Shown here piece by piece: positions 24,010 through 36,081 of a stretch of 64,000 nt of DNA. Below the pieces are notes generated by a model. It ran no database searches, was not told the origin of the DNA, and was given only the letters and a program-made list of their open reading frames with translations. The DNA lies in assembly GCA_015680685.1 (NCBI GenBank), contig MNCI01010184.1, positions 87,003 to 151,002 on the forward strand. The letters run 5' to 3'. Each line of letters starts with the position of its first letter. Within the stretch, counting starts at the first letter, position 1. Position numbers and translations under genes: made by a program. This stretch comes from Gnetum montanum. Lineage: Eukaryota > Streptophyta > Gnetopsida > Gnetales > Gnetaceae.

Positions 24010-24300
24010 TGGCTAACAGCTGATGAAGAGAGCAGTTCAACTATATGCATGGAACCAACTAAGGGTTTGACTTGTGCTTACATCGATAGCATAAACACAT
24101 TAAAGCAAGTCCATTGCCAACTTCCAAGTCTTGACATTTAAAATATCAACTGGGAGAAGCTGGAAATCCTTGGTAAGTTAAAGCAAGAGCCCCTTGAGTT
24201 AAAATCATTCCCCACCAATATGGAATACACGTTTCTCAAGAATGGAAAATTGGTAATTATTAAAGCTAAGCTCGCTCCGCAACAAAAAGAGAGACTGCTA
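24010..24300 (+). pseudogene. Protease-reverse transcriptase linker, family A copy 2
   Basis: Homologous to 14816-15100: KGLTCAYIDSI, PLELKSFPTNMEYTFLKNGK, broken by a stop near 24139. It leads directly into the reverse transcriptase. Confidence 0.7.
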
Positions 24301-25190
24301 AAGGTAATAAATAAATGGTGAAAAGCCTTTGCTTGGTCATAATCTGAATTAATAGGAATAGATCCTAGGATACGCCAACATATAATTTACACCGACCCCT
24401 CTATGAAGCCTCAGTGACAACTGAAGAGGCGACATAACCCAAAGCTTAAGCAAGTCATTAAGGAAGAGATTGAATAGCTTCTAAAAGCTAGGTTCATATA
24501 CCCCATTGCTGATAGTGAATGGGTTAGTGCCTTAGTTATTATGTCCAAAAAGGGAAGTAAATGTAGGATGTGCATAGATTTTAGGCAACTAAATATGACA
24601 ACATTCAAAGACCACTTTCAATTACCATTCATCGGCTAAGTCTTAGACACCATTATAAGGAATCACTACTATAGTTTTCTAGATGGGTACAATGGGTACA
24701 ATTAAATACAAACAGCCTTAGAAGAACAAGCCAAGACTATGTTCACCAGTCCTTGGGGAGCATTTGCAAACAAACAGATGTCTTTTGGCTTCTGCAATGC
24801 CCCTGCAACGTTTCAATGATTAGTTCTAAGCATATTCCAGTAGCAGATAGGAAACGATGTGGAGGTCTTCATGGATGACTTCTCCACCTATAGAGTGAAC
24901 TTTGATCAAGCCTTGGACCTTTTAGAGAAAGTACTAAAATGATGTGTAGAAACCAACTTAAGGCTCAACTCGAAAAGAAGTCATTTAATGGTCCATGGAG
25001 GCATTGTACTAGGGCATAAGATCTCACAAATAGGGATAGAGGTAGACCCCAAAAAGATCAAAGATATCCAAGGAATTACTTGGCAACATGAGACTATAAA
25101 AGATATTTGATCATTCCTTGGATACATTGGCTATTACAAGTGCTTTATTGAGAACTTTTCAAAAGTTGCGAAACCATTGGTTAAACTAAT
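24301..25190 (+). pseudogene. Reverse transcriptase, family A copy 2
   Basis: It contains a KKGSKCRMCIDFRQLN-like palm start (about 24550-24600), the catalytic FMDDF (24868-24879), and IVLGHKISQIGIEVDPKKIK. More than five in-frame stops, mostly at Gln and Trp codons. A minus-strand open frame at 24411-24608 is a shadow. Confidence 0.82.
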
Positions 25191-25680
25191 GAAAAAGGAT
25201 GTACATTTCAAATGGACCAGGGAATGCGAATTAGCTTTGTAAACTTTAAAATAGAAGCTCATAGAAACACCCATTCTACAAGCTCCTGACTAGTCCAAAC
25301 CATTCCACATAATGACTAACATGTTCAACTATGCTTTAGGAGTTATACTTACATAGTTAGATGGCCAAAAACATCCTTATTACATCCACTATGCAAGTAG
25401 GAGTATTGCTGGTGGACAACTTAATTACACTACAATAGAGAAAGAGTTAATGGTTGTAGTGTTTGCACTAGAAAAATTTAGGCACTATGTTTTGGGCTAT
25501 GAGGTATTTATACAAATGGATCATAGTGTAATATGGTTTCTAATGAATAAACCAATGGTGAGCTCTCACATTATATGATGGCTTGTAATCTTACAAGACT
25601 TCGATATTACGATGATTGATCGTAAAGGCACCGAGAACGTAGTTGTTGATCATTTATCTTGGTTGCAATGGGACAAAAAA
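25191..25680 (+). pseudogene. RNase H, family A copy 2
   Basis: Readable pieces: FKWTRECELA, FNYALGVIL, HYASRSIAGGQLNYTTIEKELMVVVFALEKFRHYVLG and KGTENVVVDHLSWLQWD, with stops between. The catalytic-region Asp before the NYALG piece is missing. Confidence 0.8.
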
Positions 25681-25859
25681 GAGGATGAATATCCAATTTT
25701 TGATCATTTCCCAGATGAACTCCTCTTTGCAAGTGTAGTAACTAATTAATTGACCATGGAGACAAACTAGTATAGTAGTATTCTCACCTATCTCCTTACA
25801 CAAAAAACACCACAAGATTTAGATGCTAAAAAGAAATAACAATTTCTTCACTAAGCCAA

Positions 25860-26880
25860 GTATTTTATTGAAATCAACAGGCAATTTTATAAAGTATGTT
25901 CCAATGGCTTGGTTCGATGGTGTGTTCCCGATATGAATCAACTACGTGTTCTCCAAGACGTTCATGAGGGTCCTTGTGGGGGTCATTATGCTAAGAGATG
26001 AATAGCCATTAAAATCATGCTTGCAGGATATTATTGGCCTACATTGTTTCAAGATGCCCATCATTTTATCCAATCTGGTGAGTGTTATCAATGTGATGGG
26101 GAAATGACTACTATAATGGAGAGTCCACAACAGTGGATTCAACCTTTCGAATTCTTCAACATATGGGGAATTGATTTTATGGGGCCTATTACACCAATGT
26201 CTAATGGAAAAGCCTACATCATTATTGCCATTGACTACTTTAAAAATGGGCAGAAGTAGCTACTATTAAGGATTGTACATCATCTACAGTCACGCGATTT
26301 GTTCAACACCAAATTGTAAATAGGTTTTGTGTGCCTTGTGCACTTTTTTTGGATAATGGTACACACTTAACAAGTGTGACTTTTTGGAAGCTAATGCAAC
26401 ACTTAGGGGTTGAACATAAACTGACTACACCATACCACCCTCAAGAGAATGGTTAAGCTAAAGTTACCAATAGGGAGATTATGAAAATATTAACTAGAAC
26501 TATTAGCAAATATAGGTGAGATTGAAGCACCAAACTGAACGATGCTCTTTGGGCAGATCGCTTCACATGGAAACTTCCTATAAGCTACTCTCCCTATGAG
26601 TTCGTGTATGGGAAACTTCCAATGCTTCCCATTCAAGTAGAACTCCATACAGTATCTATGGCATGTGACCTCAGCCTTGACCTTGATTTAGCACAAAAAG
26701 AATGATTAATGAGCCTTAACTTGCTAGATGAGAACCGATTAGCCACCTTCTCATCTAAGGAATTGCACAAGGCCTTCAATAAACAACATCATGACCTAAG
26801 GATTAGAAAACTTAAATATCAACCAGGAGATAAGGTTCTTTACTGGAATGCCACACATGTGCCACAATGAACCAATTCAA
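25860..26880 (+). pseudogene. Integrase, family A copy 2
   Basis: The zinc-binding section and core start are open at 26017-26259 (YYWPTLFQDAHHF, WGIDFMGPITPMSNGKAYIIIAIDYF). The second Asp remains in LDNGTHL, but the Glu of GQAE is again Lys and the Gln before it is a stop. The C-terminal portion with PGDKVLYWN lies near 26825-26850. Confidence 0.82.
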
Positions 26881-28996
26881 ATGTTGTGGAAAGGACCTTA
26901 TGTCATTCATGCAATTTTTCCTTCAAGGGCTATGATGATTTACAAACCTGAGAGCTCAGAAAAGAAACTATTGGTCAACATCGAATAAACCAAACCTTTC
27001 CATGTGCTTAGGATAGCCAGTGCCAATGCTACCTCTGTTGATGGACAACCTTGCTTCCTATTTTGGATTTTCTCCTTCCAACTCAGTCATGGGGGAGATG
27101 GCCACCAATGCTAACTATTCAAAGCCCTTAGTTCCTTTTGTATTTTTGTTTTGCACATTTTTTAATTTTACTTATTTTTTATTTTACACTATCATTTACA
27201 TTTTTACTATTTCTTTGTTTGATTTACTTTCATTTGTCATACAATAAGTGCTCATGATGATGGATTATACTATAATAATGTTGATTGTTAATGTTTGGTT
27301 TTTACCTTTGATTTTCAATGTTGATAACTAAGATATGGTTCTTTTAATAAAATAGGCAATGAGTCCACATTGTCCATTCATCCATTCAACATTGTGGTCT
27401 CCCTTGGCTTTGGAGCTGTACTATCCTTTTTTTCTAAGTAAACTTATTAATAAATTGGTGGCTTGGTATTCTTCAAACCAAGGAAAGACTCAATGGTTGA
27501 AAAGGGTGTGACTTCAAGGGGATTCGATGCATTTGTGCTATCTATTCTCTTGGGTACTTAGATGCTTTTCATGGGTATTCTACCATTTCGACATTGACCT
27601 ACTATCACGAAGCTAAGTGAAAAAAAAATATAATAATAAGTCTTTGCATGGTGTGGTTCTCATGCAAAAAAAAAAACCAACATGGGAATTCAAAGCACAC
27701 CCCTTAGACATAATAAAGAAATATGGGACTACAAGCACTGGTTATAACACTGGAAAGATATGTTACCCATGCCTAAAGGTTCTCTCTGACTAAGGTCCTT
27801 TCTCGCTTCTTGCTTCTTCATCTCACTCTCCTTTGAATGGTCGTGACTCTATGGGGAAGCATTCTTGTTACTTCAAGAGGACGGATTGGTCAAGTGTATT
27901 GATGCGAGGTCATTGGATGTAGCTGGTTTGAGTACAGATTTGGAATAATCTCTACTTAGTCACCTTAACCATAAAATATACAAGGGACTTTACAAAACCT
28001 TGCTCTTGGGATTCCATTCCATCTTCTTCTCTTCATCTTTCTTCCCATTTTCCACCTCATTGTTAGTTTTATGATTAGTCTATATTTTGGTTGATGCATT
28101 GCTTTTCCTTGGTAAATTCTTGTGGGTAGGCTTTTAACCCTTGTTCCATGTGTCATTCCTAGAGCCTACGAACTCTTTGGTTTATGGGTTTGTCAAGGCA
28201 TAAAAGGCATAAGCCTAATTTGGGGAGGACCCACTGACATTACTTTATGATGCAATTGTTAAATTCTTTTCTTTACACATTTCTTGCAATCAAAAATTTC
28301 TCATTTCATCCCCATCCATGACATCCATTTTATTGGTGTTGCTATTGTTATTTTTGTCCATCTTTCTTGTTCCTTCTATTTTTTCCATGTTATTGCTACT
28401 CGAGGTTTGCTCTTAATCATGGGGGACCTGTCACAAATTTTTCCATTCTACTACTTGTTTCACCCCTACACCTCAGGTAGTCACCAGTAATAAACTTGTA
28501 ACCTAGTATTTTCCATAACCACAACTTAGCCAATGCACTTTATATTGAGGAAAGGTATCAACTACATTATGGTTTAACTATCCTTACTAATTTGTGACTA
28601 TGTTGTGTGTGTAGATGGCGATCATACAAACAATGGACTAGGTTGGGAGGGAGCACTTGTGATGGACTGGAGCTGGAGCATTTATGAAATGAACGAGTTT
28701 TGCTGCATGGCTATGGATAAATAAAGAAAGGTGCAATCTTGGCATTGACAGCAACATGCCTCATTTTCTTTTCTTTCTCTTTAAGCTGTCAAATAAGAGC
28801 CTGGATGTCATTTATGTATAGTGTTCACCACAATCAGCATGAACACCAATGTTGTAATGTGTTGTTGATCCGTTCACCAAGCACTTTGAGTCTATCACCC
28901 CATTCCACTGTTAGTTGTCATTCAATCAATAATCCCATACCTTCCCAATATTTTGTAAGGAACTCAAGGATGAGTTTTCATTCAGTTATGGAGGTA
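26881..28996 (+). other. Non-coding 3' region of family A copy 2
   Basis: Two kb with no credible ORF, closely similar in order to 17661-19907 and 43661-45801. It ends in a polypurine-like GGAGGTA directly before the 3' LTR. Only one copy of the 155-bp unit duplicated in copy 1 is present (from about 27052). Confidence 0.75.
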
Positions 28997-29818
28997 TGAT
29001 GAACTATGATATCAGGACCGTGATATCGCATCTGCGATATCAGAGCCTTCCAAGCGATATTGGACATCTTGTATGAGGGTCTGCCTCATTGCCTATAAAT
29101 AAGAGGTGGGTGCACTTGGTTTGGAAATATATTAGTTAGAGCCTTATCCAAACTCTTGCCTTTTCTTCCTCTCAAAGTTAGAGCTATTTCTACATGCCCG
29201 CAGTAGAAGTCATAAAGTGAATGGATCTTTATTCGAGCATTGTGTACTTGAGCACACCTTGTGTATGACAATAAAGATGAACTTTGTGATAAACCTTGTA
29301 GCATTCAGAATAGATTAATTAATGTTAATTATTGTTACTTATGATTTTCTTAGTTAATTAATGTTCTCTCTCTCACCTTACAACTCTCTTAAGTAAGCAC
29401 ACTTAGTACGACCACTCCGAGCATGCATGTAACACTTGGTAACCCAGTAACAATTAGTGTTTGGTAATTCTAGTAGTGTTGTACTCATTCAAGATGTCTA
29501 CAGCAAGTGAGAAAGGATGTTGGTGTTAAGACTAGTTAAGGCATAGTTGAGTAGTTAAATTAAATTTGTTACTTAGTTATCTCTCTCCTCCCTTTGTAGC
29601 ACCAAGACATAAAAACATAAAAGCCATAAAAATCATATACCTCAAGTTTACTTAACCATACAATTGTGTCATACACATAAGCTTGAGAAGATAATTATTG
29701 ACTAACTTATCCTTGTTTCACAAGAGCACATAAGCACTTAGTCATTGGAATTCGACTGGATTGTGTGTCGACACTCGTATTCGTATGGTTGAGCATAAGG
29801 ATACCTCGCCACTCATCA
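28997..29818 (+). repeat. 3' LTR of the complete family A element
   Basis: An 822-bp LTR starting TGATGAACTATGATATC and ending CTCGCCACTCATCA. Very similar in length and order to 19908-20730, with scattered substitutions and a TATA box at 29095-29102. The right flank is ATTAT. Confidence 0.92.
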
Positions 29819-29937
29819 ATTATCAATATTTTTTCATACAAAGGAATCATGGAAGGCTTGTAAATGATGTTTTAGATCTAAATCATAGCCTCCTAAAAAC
29901 TTGAAAAAGTTGTTTAAATCAAGCCTAGGTAGATGAC

Positions 29938-30595
29938 TGATGAGTAGCGAGGTACCTCTACGCTCAACCATACGAATACGAGTGTTTCACACACGATCTG
30001 GTCGAATTCCAAGGACTAAGTGCTTATGAGCTCTTGTGGAACAAGGATTGGTTGGTTGATCGTTGTCTTCCTAAGCTTACCTGTATGTCATGATTATATG
30101 ATTGAGTAAGCTTGAGGCATATATTTTTATAGCTTTTATGTTTTATGTCGTGTTACTAATAAGGGAGGAGAGAGAGATAACTAAGTGACTAATTTAACTT
30201 AACTACTGATTAACTAGGTTTTAATTAATCCTAACACCAGTGTCCATTCTCACTTATTGTACATATCCTGAACTAGTGCAACACTACTAGGATTACCAAA
30301 TGCTAATTGTTACTGGGTTACCAAGTATTACACACATGGTCAAAGTGATTGTACTATGTGTATTTACTTAGGAGAGTTATAGGGGGAGAGAGAGAGGGAG
30401 AGAGAGGAATAGAACATTAATTAACAAAGAAAGCATTTAATAATAGTAATTAACATTAAATAATTGATTCTGGATGCTACAAGGTTTATCATAAAGTTCA
30501 TCTTTATTGCCATAGATAAGGTGTGCTCAGGTACATATTGCTCGAATAAAGATCTGTTCACTTTGTGACTCTTACTACGAGAACATAGAAATAAT
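29938..30595 (-). repeat. Truncated family A LTR (R-U5 only)
   Basis: Starts TGATGAGTAGCGAGGTACC and runs through the same landmarks as the solo LTR at 6484 up to the AATAAAGATC region and the CTTACTACGAGAAC segment, then stops matching; U3 and TATA are missing. Contains a short GA-rich run at about 30380-30410. Confidence 0.8.
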
Positions 30596-30609
30596 TGTTG
30601 ATATCATTA

Positions 30610-31790
30610 TTCATAAGGTCATGGTGGAGCTCCACTTGGGTAGTAAGCTTGCTGTTATTAGTGGAACTGCCTTAGATTGCCTTGAGGATAAGGCAATCAT
30701 CTAGGTGCTTGCCTACGTACTAGTTGAGGATTCAATGCATATACCATAGGCTCTTGTAAGTGTGATACCATAGGGCAACAACCCTTTGGATGTTTGTATT
30801 GACAAATGTCATAATCAGTTTCATTATCAGAGTTAGTTTCCATGATTTCCTCTATGGCTACAACTTTGCCCTTACCTCTATGGTAGGCATGTTCAGCTTC
30901 TTTTCACCTCATGCAGTTATGATCACTATTTTACTCTTTGAATTCTTTAGTGATCTTCATAGTAGTTTGAACTCTGTCATCCAAAGAGTCCCATAATTTC
31001 TCAACCTTTACTGACATATCAGAAATATATTTTTGGATGGGCAAGGTTTTCATGTTCACCACTTCATTGAGTGGTGACCAAAACCACTTCATTGTGATTA
31101 TTTTGATGATAGCTTCTATGAGAATCGACAGATTAAGAGGAATGTTTAGAATCAGATGAAGAAAATGAAGAGAAAGGTGGACCACCACTGCCACTGTGGT
31201 GTTTGCCATCACTTTTTCGCTCATTACGATCACTGTTCTTAGATACCTTACTATTATGATGTTTTTCCAAGTCCCTGCCATGGCTATCACTTTTTTCCAA
31301 ACTTGTTTTATGAATAGTGGAGTGCAAGTTCAAGGTCGCACCCTCGTCATCAATAACAGGGGGTGGAGAATCTTCATATTGAGAACCTTCAAAGGGAGGA
31401 TCCTCATTATCATCTTAATCTAGTAGGAACAAGAGACTAGTGTAATGTTTCCCCTTCATAGCCTCATGGAGCTTCTCATGATGTCAATTTTGCTTATGTT
31501 GTGTTTTAGTAAGATGGTAGTCCCAAGTGTTATAACAATTCACAATGTATTCCTCATGAAGATCTGAGATGCTCAACTTCTTAAGGGTTTGAAATGGCAT
31601 CTTAGGTATAGATCAATCAAGGGCCAAAACAATGTTGCCCTTGATATCATGCCACCATAGTTGTTCATCTTGATGTAGGATGAAGGTGAAGTCTAGTAAA
31701 TACTCATCTATATGAGTATAAATACCACTTTGCACTTTTGTGGGATCAGCGGTTTAACATCTTTATGTCTGTGGAAAGAAGAAGACATTT
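30610..31790 (-). pseudogene. gag of the minus-strand family A derivative
   Basis: On the minus strand, pieces include LLDFTFILHQDEQLWWHDIKGNIVL near 31640-31700, matching the gag start of the plus copies, and PLNEVVNMKTLPIQKYISD (about 31030-31080), matching PLEEMVNRKNLPIQKM at 39228. The open frame 30931-31290 includes the latter. The central gag region seems shortened, and stops are frequent. Confidence 0.7.
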
Positions 31791-31940
31791 TACAAAATGA
31801 ATAAACTTATCAATGTGCTTAGTAGTTTATATGTTGTTGAGAGTGATGTTGATCTTGAGTTTACCCAATGATATAAATAATATTCACTAATCCTAGAAAG
31901 CAAAAATTTTAACAAACAAAGTCCCTGGTAATGGGGCTAA

Positions 31941-32780
31941 TGATGAGAAATGAGGTACCCCCACACCCAACCATACAAATCCCAAGCATTCATGCATGAT
32001 TTGGTTAAATTTTGTAAACTTTGTAGTTTTGATGCACTAGTCTTCTAGGGAGTGAATCTTTGCCTTAAGGTCAATCATTGTCATCCCAATTACACTTGTG
32101 ATGTACACTAGTATGGTTAAGTGTAATTGAGGCATCTCATTTTTATCATTTTGTATTTTATGGTTTGGTGTTTAAAGAAAGATAAAAGTAATTAGATTTA
32201 ACTAATTTAAATTAACTAATTAACTAGTATCTAACTAGTCCTAACTTAAGCATTTGGCCCCACTTTCCGCACATGTCCTAAACCCACGTATCACCAATAG
32301 GTTACCAAGCGCTATGCTACTAGGCACGCCAAGCAATAAGACTACTAGCATTACCAAGTAAATATGTGTTAAGCTTGAAGTGGTCATACTTATGTTTTTT
32401 ATCTATCTTGCTTATCTTGCTTAATTACTTAATTAACTTAATTACTAGAAAACATATAATAAATAATTGAAAACATTAAATGCATAAATAAAATATTTAA
32501 TCTATCCAGAATGCTACAAGGTTTATCAGAAAGCTCATCTTTATTACCGCACATACTATCGTGCTCATGTATAGCAATTCTCGAATAAAGATCAGTACAC
32601 TTAATGACTCCCACTATGGACACTCAAGAGAAAAATTCAAACTCTCAAATTAAAAAATTGCAAGAGCTTCACTGCTACTAAAATTTTGTTGCCATAAATG
32701 TAGCTAGTAGGCATGTATTTATATGCGAAATACGGACACTACATCGATGGGGCCTCATCAACACATGACATGATGCATCA
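31941..32780 (-). repeat. Family A 5' LTR (minus)
   Basis: Starts TGATGAGAAATGAGGTACC. It has the shared U5/R landmarks, AATAAAGATC near 32588 and a reversed TATA box TATTTATA (32716-32723). U3 is short and contains CATCA/CATGA-type words rather than the GATATC words or TCTAGCAGTTAC array of other copies. Confidence 0.75.
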
Positions 32781-32794
32781 ATGATGCCTCATCA

Positions 32795-34103
32795 ATGAGG
32801 CCCAATCGACACAATGAACAAAATTGTGACTCATTAAAAATCAAAGCAATCTTAATGATAAGAATGATGAAATGGAAATAAAGAAACCAAAAGGAAAGAG
32901 AAACACGTCTATGAATACTTTTACTTTTACGACATGAAGTATTGAGCAATCTAGACAATCAGCACATAAAGTGGTAAGAAGAAAATTATCTACCTAAAGA
33001 TGACATCATTTTTTGACATGCTAACTATAGAAAATTACAAATAGGCTTAACATAAGGTATGTTGTGATTGACATTATGTGCTAACATTTACTTTTTTACT
33101 TTCTATTAAATGTGTTTAATTGTTAAACATGCTTTTTTTGTTTGACCTAGTCTTTAGGAACCGTCCTTATGGATTTGCTTGCTATTTTTATTCTTTAGAA
33201 ATTTAATGGTAAACTACTACATAAGTTAAAGGGTTTGTTGTTACAAAAGTTGAAGGTTCAATCATTATAGAACTTGAAGGGTTGGCTATTATAGTAGTTA
33301 AAGGGATGGTCGTTATAGAAGTTGAAGGGTCAATTGTTATAGAAGTTAAAGGGTCGACTATTATACAAGTTACTATTTTCCATTGATGTATTTTCCTATT
33401 TAAAGGCCATTAGCAATTGAATAAAAATGTGAAATTCAGTTGTCTCTATTTGCCCCTATTTTGTTCTATTCTGTTTTGTTGTTTGTTTTGTTATCTAAGG
33501 CTAGGAGTGCATAGGCAAGTAATGCACAACCTCATAGGCTAATACTTTCCTCTTCTACAATGGATGGTATTTCATCAAAGCTTTTTATTACTACATCAAA
33601 TTCTTTTGTTATTTTAATTTTAAGCACAAATATTGAAAATGATGTAAATGTTGTTAGGACCATCCTCCCTACTAACAATTACTTTTCTTCTTGTAAGACT
33701 ATTCATTTGAGTAAACATCCCTAAAATTAGAAAGTTATTCTTTCTATGTTGTTTCTAGGCCTTGACATAGTGATTAAGTATGTGATTTACTCTAGGCTAT
33801 TATTCTTCTATGAATGAAACTCAAATAAAATTTGTTTTAGTTTGCAACTGAAATTATGAAAATACAAACCAAACATACAAAATGTAATATTTATCCAACA
33901 AATCCTAAAAGTCTTCTAACATAATAAAGCCTCATTTCATATCATTTCAAAATTAAAGGTCAACTAGATTGATGCCGGAAACTAGGAAAGAACCTAGAGA
34001 GAAGCACCACAAGCAGCCTGTTGATGCATGAAGAAAACTTAATTGGCATGTTTTCTTTGGTTGTTCAAATGAAAGGTCCCAAAGACTCTTCATGTAAAGT
34101 GTT
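32795..34103. other. Intergenic DNA with a 24-bp minisatellite
   Basis: No gene recognised. The only ordered structure is the tandem array at 33217-33372, annotated separately, followed by a TATTTAAAGG box and an AATAAA word. The last few hundred bases are host DNA into which the large family B element inserted. Confidence 0.55.
33217..33372 (+). repeat. 24-bp tandem repeat, about 6.5 units
   Basis: Units with exact 24-bp spacing start at 33217, 33241, 33265, 33289, 33313, 33337 and 33361; a typical unit is TTATAGAAGTTGAAGGGTCA plus four bases. The array lies just upstream of TATTTAAAGG and AATAAA (33405-33425), an arrangement resembling the U3/R of an LTR, but no LTR ends were found. Confidence 0.85.
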
Positions 34104-35534
34104 TATTGATGCATAAATTTTGGATGCACCAACATTCGGAAAAACTTGTTTAGAGAGACTATCACCTAGGGCATCTCCTATATGGGTATAGAAACCTGAG
34201 AATAGTCTCAGCTAGAGAGTGGTATGTGATGTTCCAAGAAAAAAGTAAATTAAACTAGAAAATTAGGAAGATTTAAATTGAATAATTATCTTATATTTCA
34301 AGGCTAGATGAAAATACAGTAAGTAACTAGTAAATGGAAATTTTAAATTTTTTCCTAGTCTCCTGCTACCACCATCGGTTTATCACTACTAGTGATGCCC
34401 AATGTCATGCAGAAAACCCTAGACCTTTACAGGAATGTGTTGTCTCACTCTCATCCTATGTTGTCAGTATTGGAGAGAGAGAAGACCTAAGATCTTCCTT
34501 GAATTCCCCTCCTTTGCTAATTGTTTTTTTCCATGCGCCACTAGCTACAGCTCCTAATTATGCACTTGCAATGTTTGCTAGTTGCTATCTATCATTTGCA
34601 CGTGTACCACACACCACACTGTTGATGCTACTGTGCTAATGTGCCACCGCTATGCAGCTCTTGCACAACTATCACTTCTACCTTAGAGAAGTCACTTACC
34701 TATCACTAGTTGCTCCACTACTATGCACCGCCACACCAGTTTCGGATGCTACCACTTTTGCCTCCACCAACTAGAGAGACCTCAATCCCCACTCCTCTTC
34801 CCCCCAACATTGGTGGTTATTGCAACGTCAATTATGCCCACTACTACCACATCTCCATCTTGCCATGTCGATTATGTCCACTTCATCCACATTGTATGTT
34901 CTTATGAAATGCTCATTGTTATGCACTGCCACACCGCTTTCTAATGCTACCACTTTTGCCTCCATGAACCAGAGAGACCTCAATCCCCACTCCTCTTCCC
35001 CCCAACATCGATGGTTTTTGCAACATTATTTATGCCCACTACTACCACATCTCCATCTTGCCATGTCGATTATGTCCACCTCACCCACATTGCATGTCCT
35101 TATGAAATGCTCATTGCTTGCTATTACCTACATAACACCACTACTATATTCTTCAAGAGTTTCCCATGATGGGAATAAAATGTATAATTTTCCAAAGTTT
35201 AAAAAATTAATTAATTAAGGTCATTTTCAAGTTTTGAATTACTGATTTAGTAGTTACTGCCAATAATGCTCTCTATACGATTAAATTAGACGTTGAAAAC
35301 TTGAAGAAATATTGTTTTCATTCTTAAGTATGTTACGAATAATTTTTAGATCATCAAATTAGGTTTGTTGCCAACAACCACTAGGTTCCCACGTTTATCT
35401 TTCTAAGGAAGGCCCTTGAAATACTAGTATAAACTGTGTAGATGATGATACAAGATGGATCCTAACATTTTCATGGTATTAAAACTTAAAATTCATGGCC
35501 TTGTGTGATAGCATGGGAAATGTTGGTATCAACA
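34104..35534 (-). repeat. Left LTR of family B element
   Basis: 1431 bp. On the plus strand it runs from TATTGATGCATAAATTTTGG (the canonical TGTTGATG with one change) to GTTGGTATCAACA. A unit of about 198 bp is tandemly duplicated (34723-34920 and 34921-35117), which the right LTR lacks. Open frames at 34334-34639 and 34710-35218 are repeat-derived. It is CpG-poor compared with the right LTR. Confidence 0.85.
34723..35117 (+). repeat. 198-bp tandem duplication inside the left B LTR
   Basis: The two units share the segments CCACTCCTCTTCCCCCCAAC and ACCACATCTCCATCTTGCCA at 198-bp spacing and differ by scattered substitutions. The right LTR (59128-60150) has this segment once. Confidence 0.88.
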
Positions 35535-36019
35535 CTTATCCCTCAAATTAGAAATTACATGCAAGTGGAAGGAACATTAAAACTACAGAAATTTTAAAAG
35601 AAGATGTAAAAGATAGAAAATCAAAAAGATCACAAAATAAAAAAATTGAAATTTAAAAGTAACTATATTTATCTAAACATGATTTAAAATAACCATATAA
35701 TCAAAAGAGAATTAAATTTGGGCCACCCTTACCACATCATCTTATTTAATCAAGCTCAAAACACATGCTTCTTATAAATCATAACTTTAACTACATAGAT
35801 ACATAACTATTAAAGTATATAATTATGATCCCATTCCCAATCTTCTCACAAGGAAAAAGTAAACGGTATGCATACCACTTTGAGAATGAGACTTATGCCA
35901 AACTTAGTGAAGAGAATAAGCTTATCTTAGATCATATATAGCCATAACTTTTGAATTTTTCCTTGGGACTCTTTTTTTTTGACATTCAAGAAGGGAATGG
36001 GTGAAAAGACATTATTTTC

Positions 36020-36081
<62 letters not shown>

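Larger units (their letters stand above)
19908..29818 (+). mobile_element. Complete family A (Athila-like Ty3/gypsy) element
   Basis: A 9.9-kb element: 5' LTR 19908-20730, primer-binding site 20732-20749, gag, protease, reverse transcriptase, RNase H, integrase, non-coding 3' region, polypurine tract ending at 28996, and 3' LTR 28997-29818. Both LTRs carry TGATGA/TCATCA ends and a TATAAATA box (20005-20012 and 29095-29102). The left flank is not host DNA but the polypurine tract of the preceding copy, so no target duplication exists (right flank ATTAT). Lineage rests on protease and FMDDF wording known from Athila/Tat elements. Confidence 0.9.
29938..32780 (-). mobile_element. Minus-strand family A derivative: LTR-gag-truncated LTR
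   Basis: Reading leftward: 5' LTR (about 32780 to 31941), primer site directly inside it (31940-31922, matching about 13 of 18 tRNA-Asp positions), gag (31790 to about 30610), then a 3' LTR lacking U3 (about 30595 to 29938). The whole pol region and the 3' non-coding region are absent. The left flank ATGAC resembles ATGAT after 32780, a possible decayed target duplication; the outer end of the 5' LTR is uncertain because TCATCA/GCATCA occurs three times at 32755-32794. Confidence 0.78.

Noticed and set aside
30355-30420. GA-rich run and other short microsatellites as regulatory GAGA sites
   Set aside because: They sit in degenerate LTR sequence with no nearby gene; simple slippage is enough to explain them.
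33217-33372. Regular 24-bp repeats considered as a CRISPR array
   Set aside because: Units are contiguous without spacers and diverge like a minisatellite; plant nuclear context.
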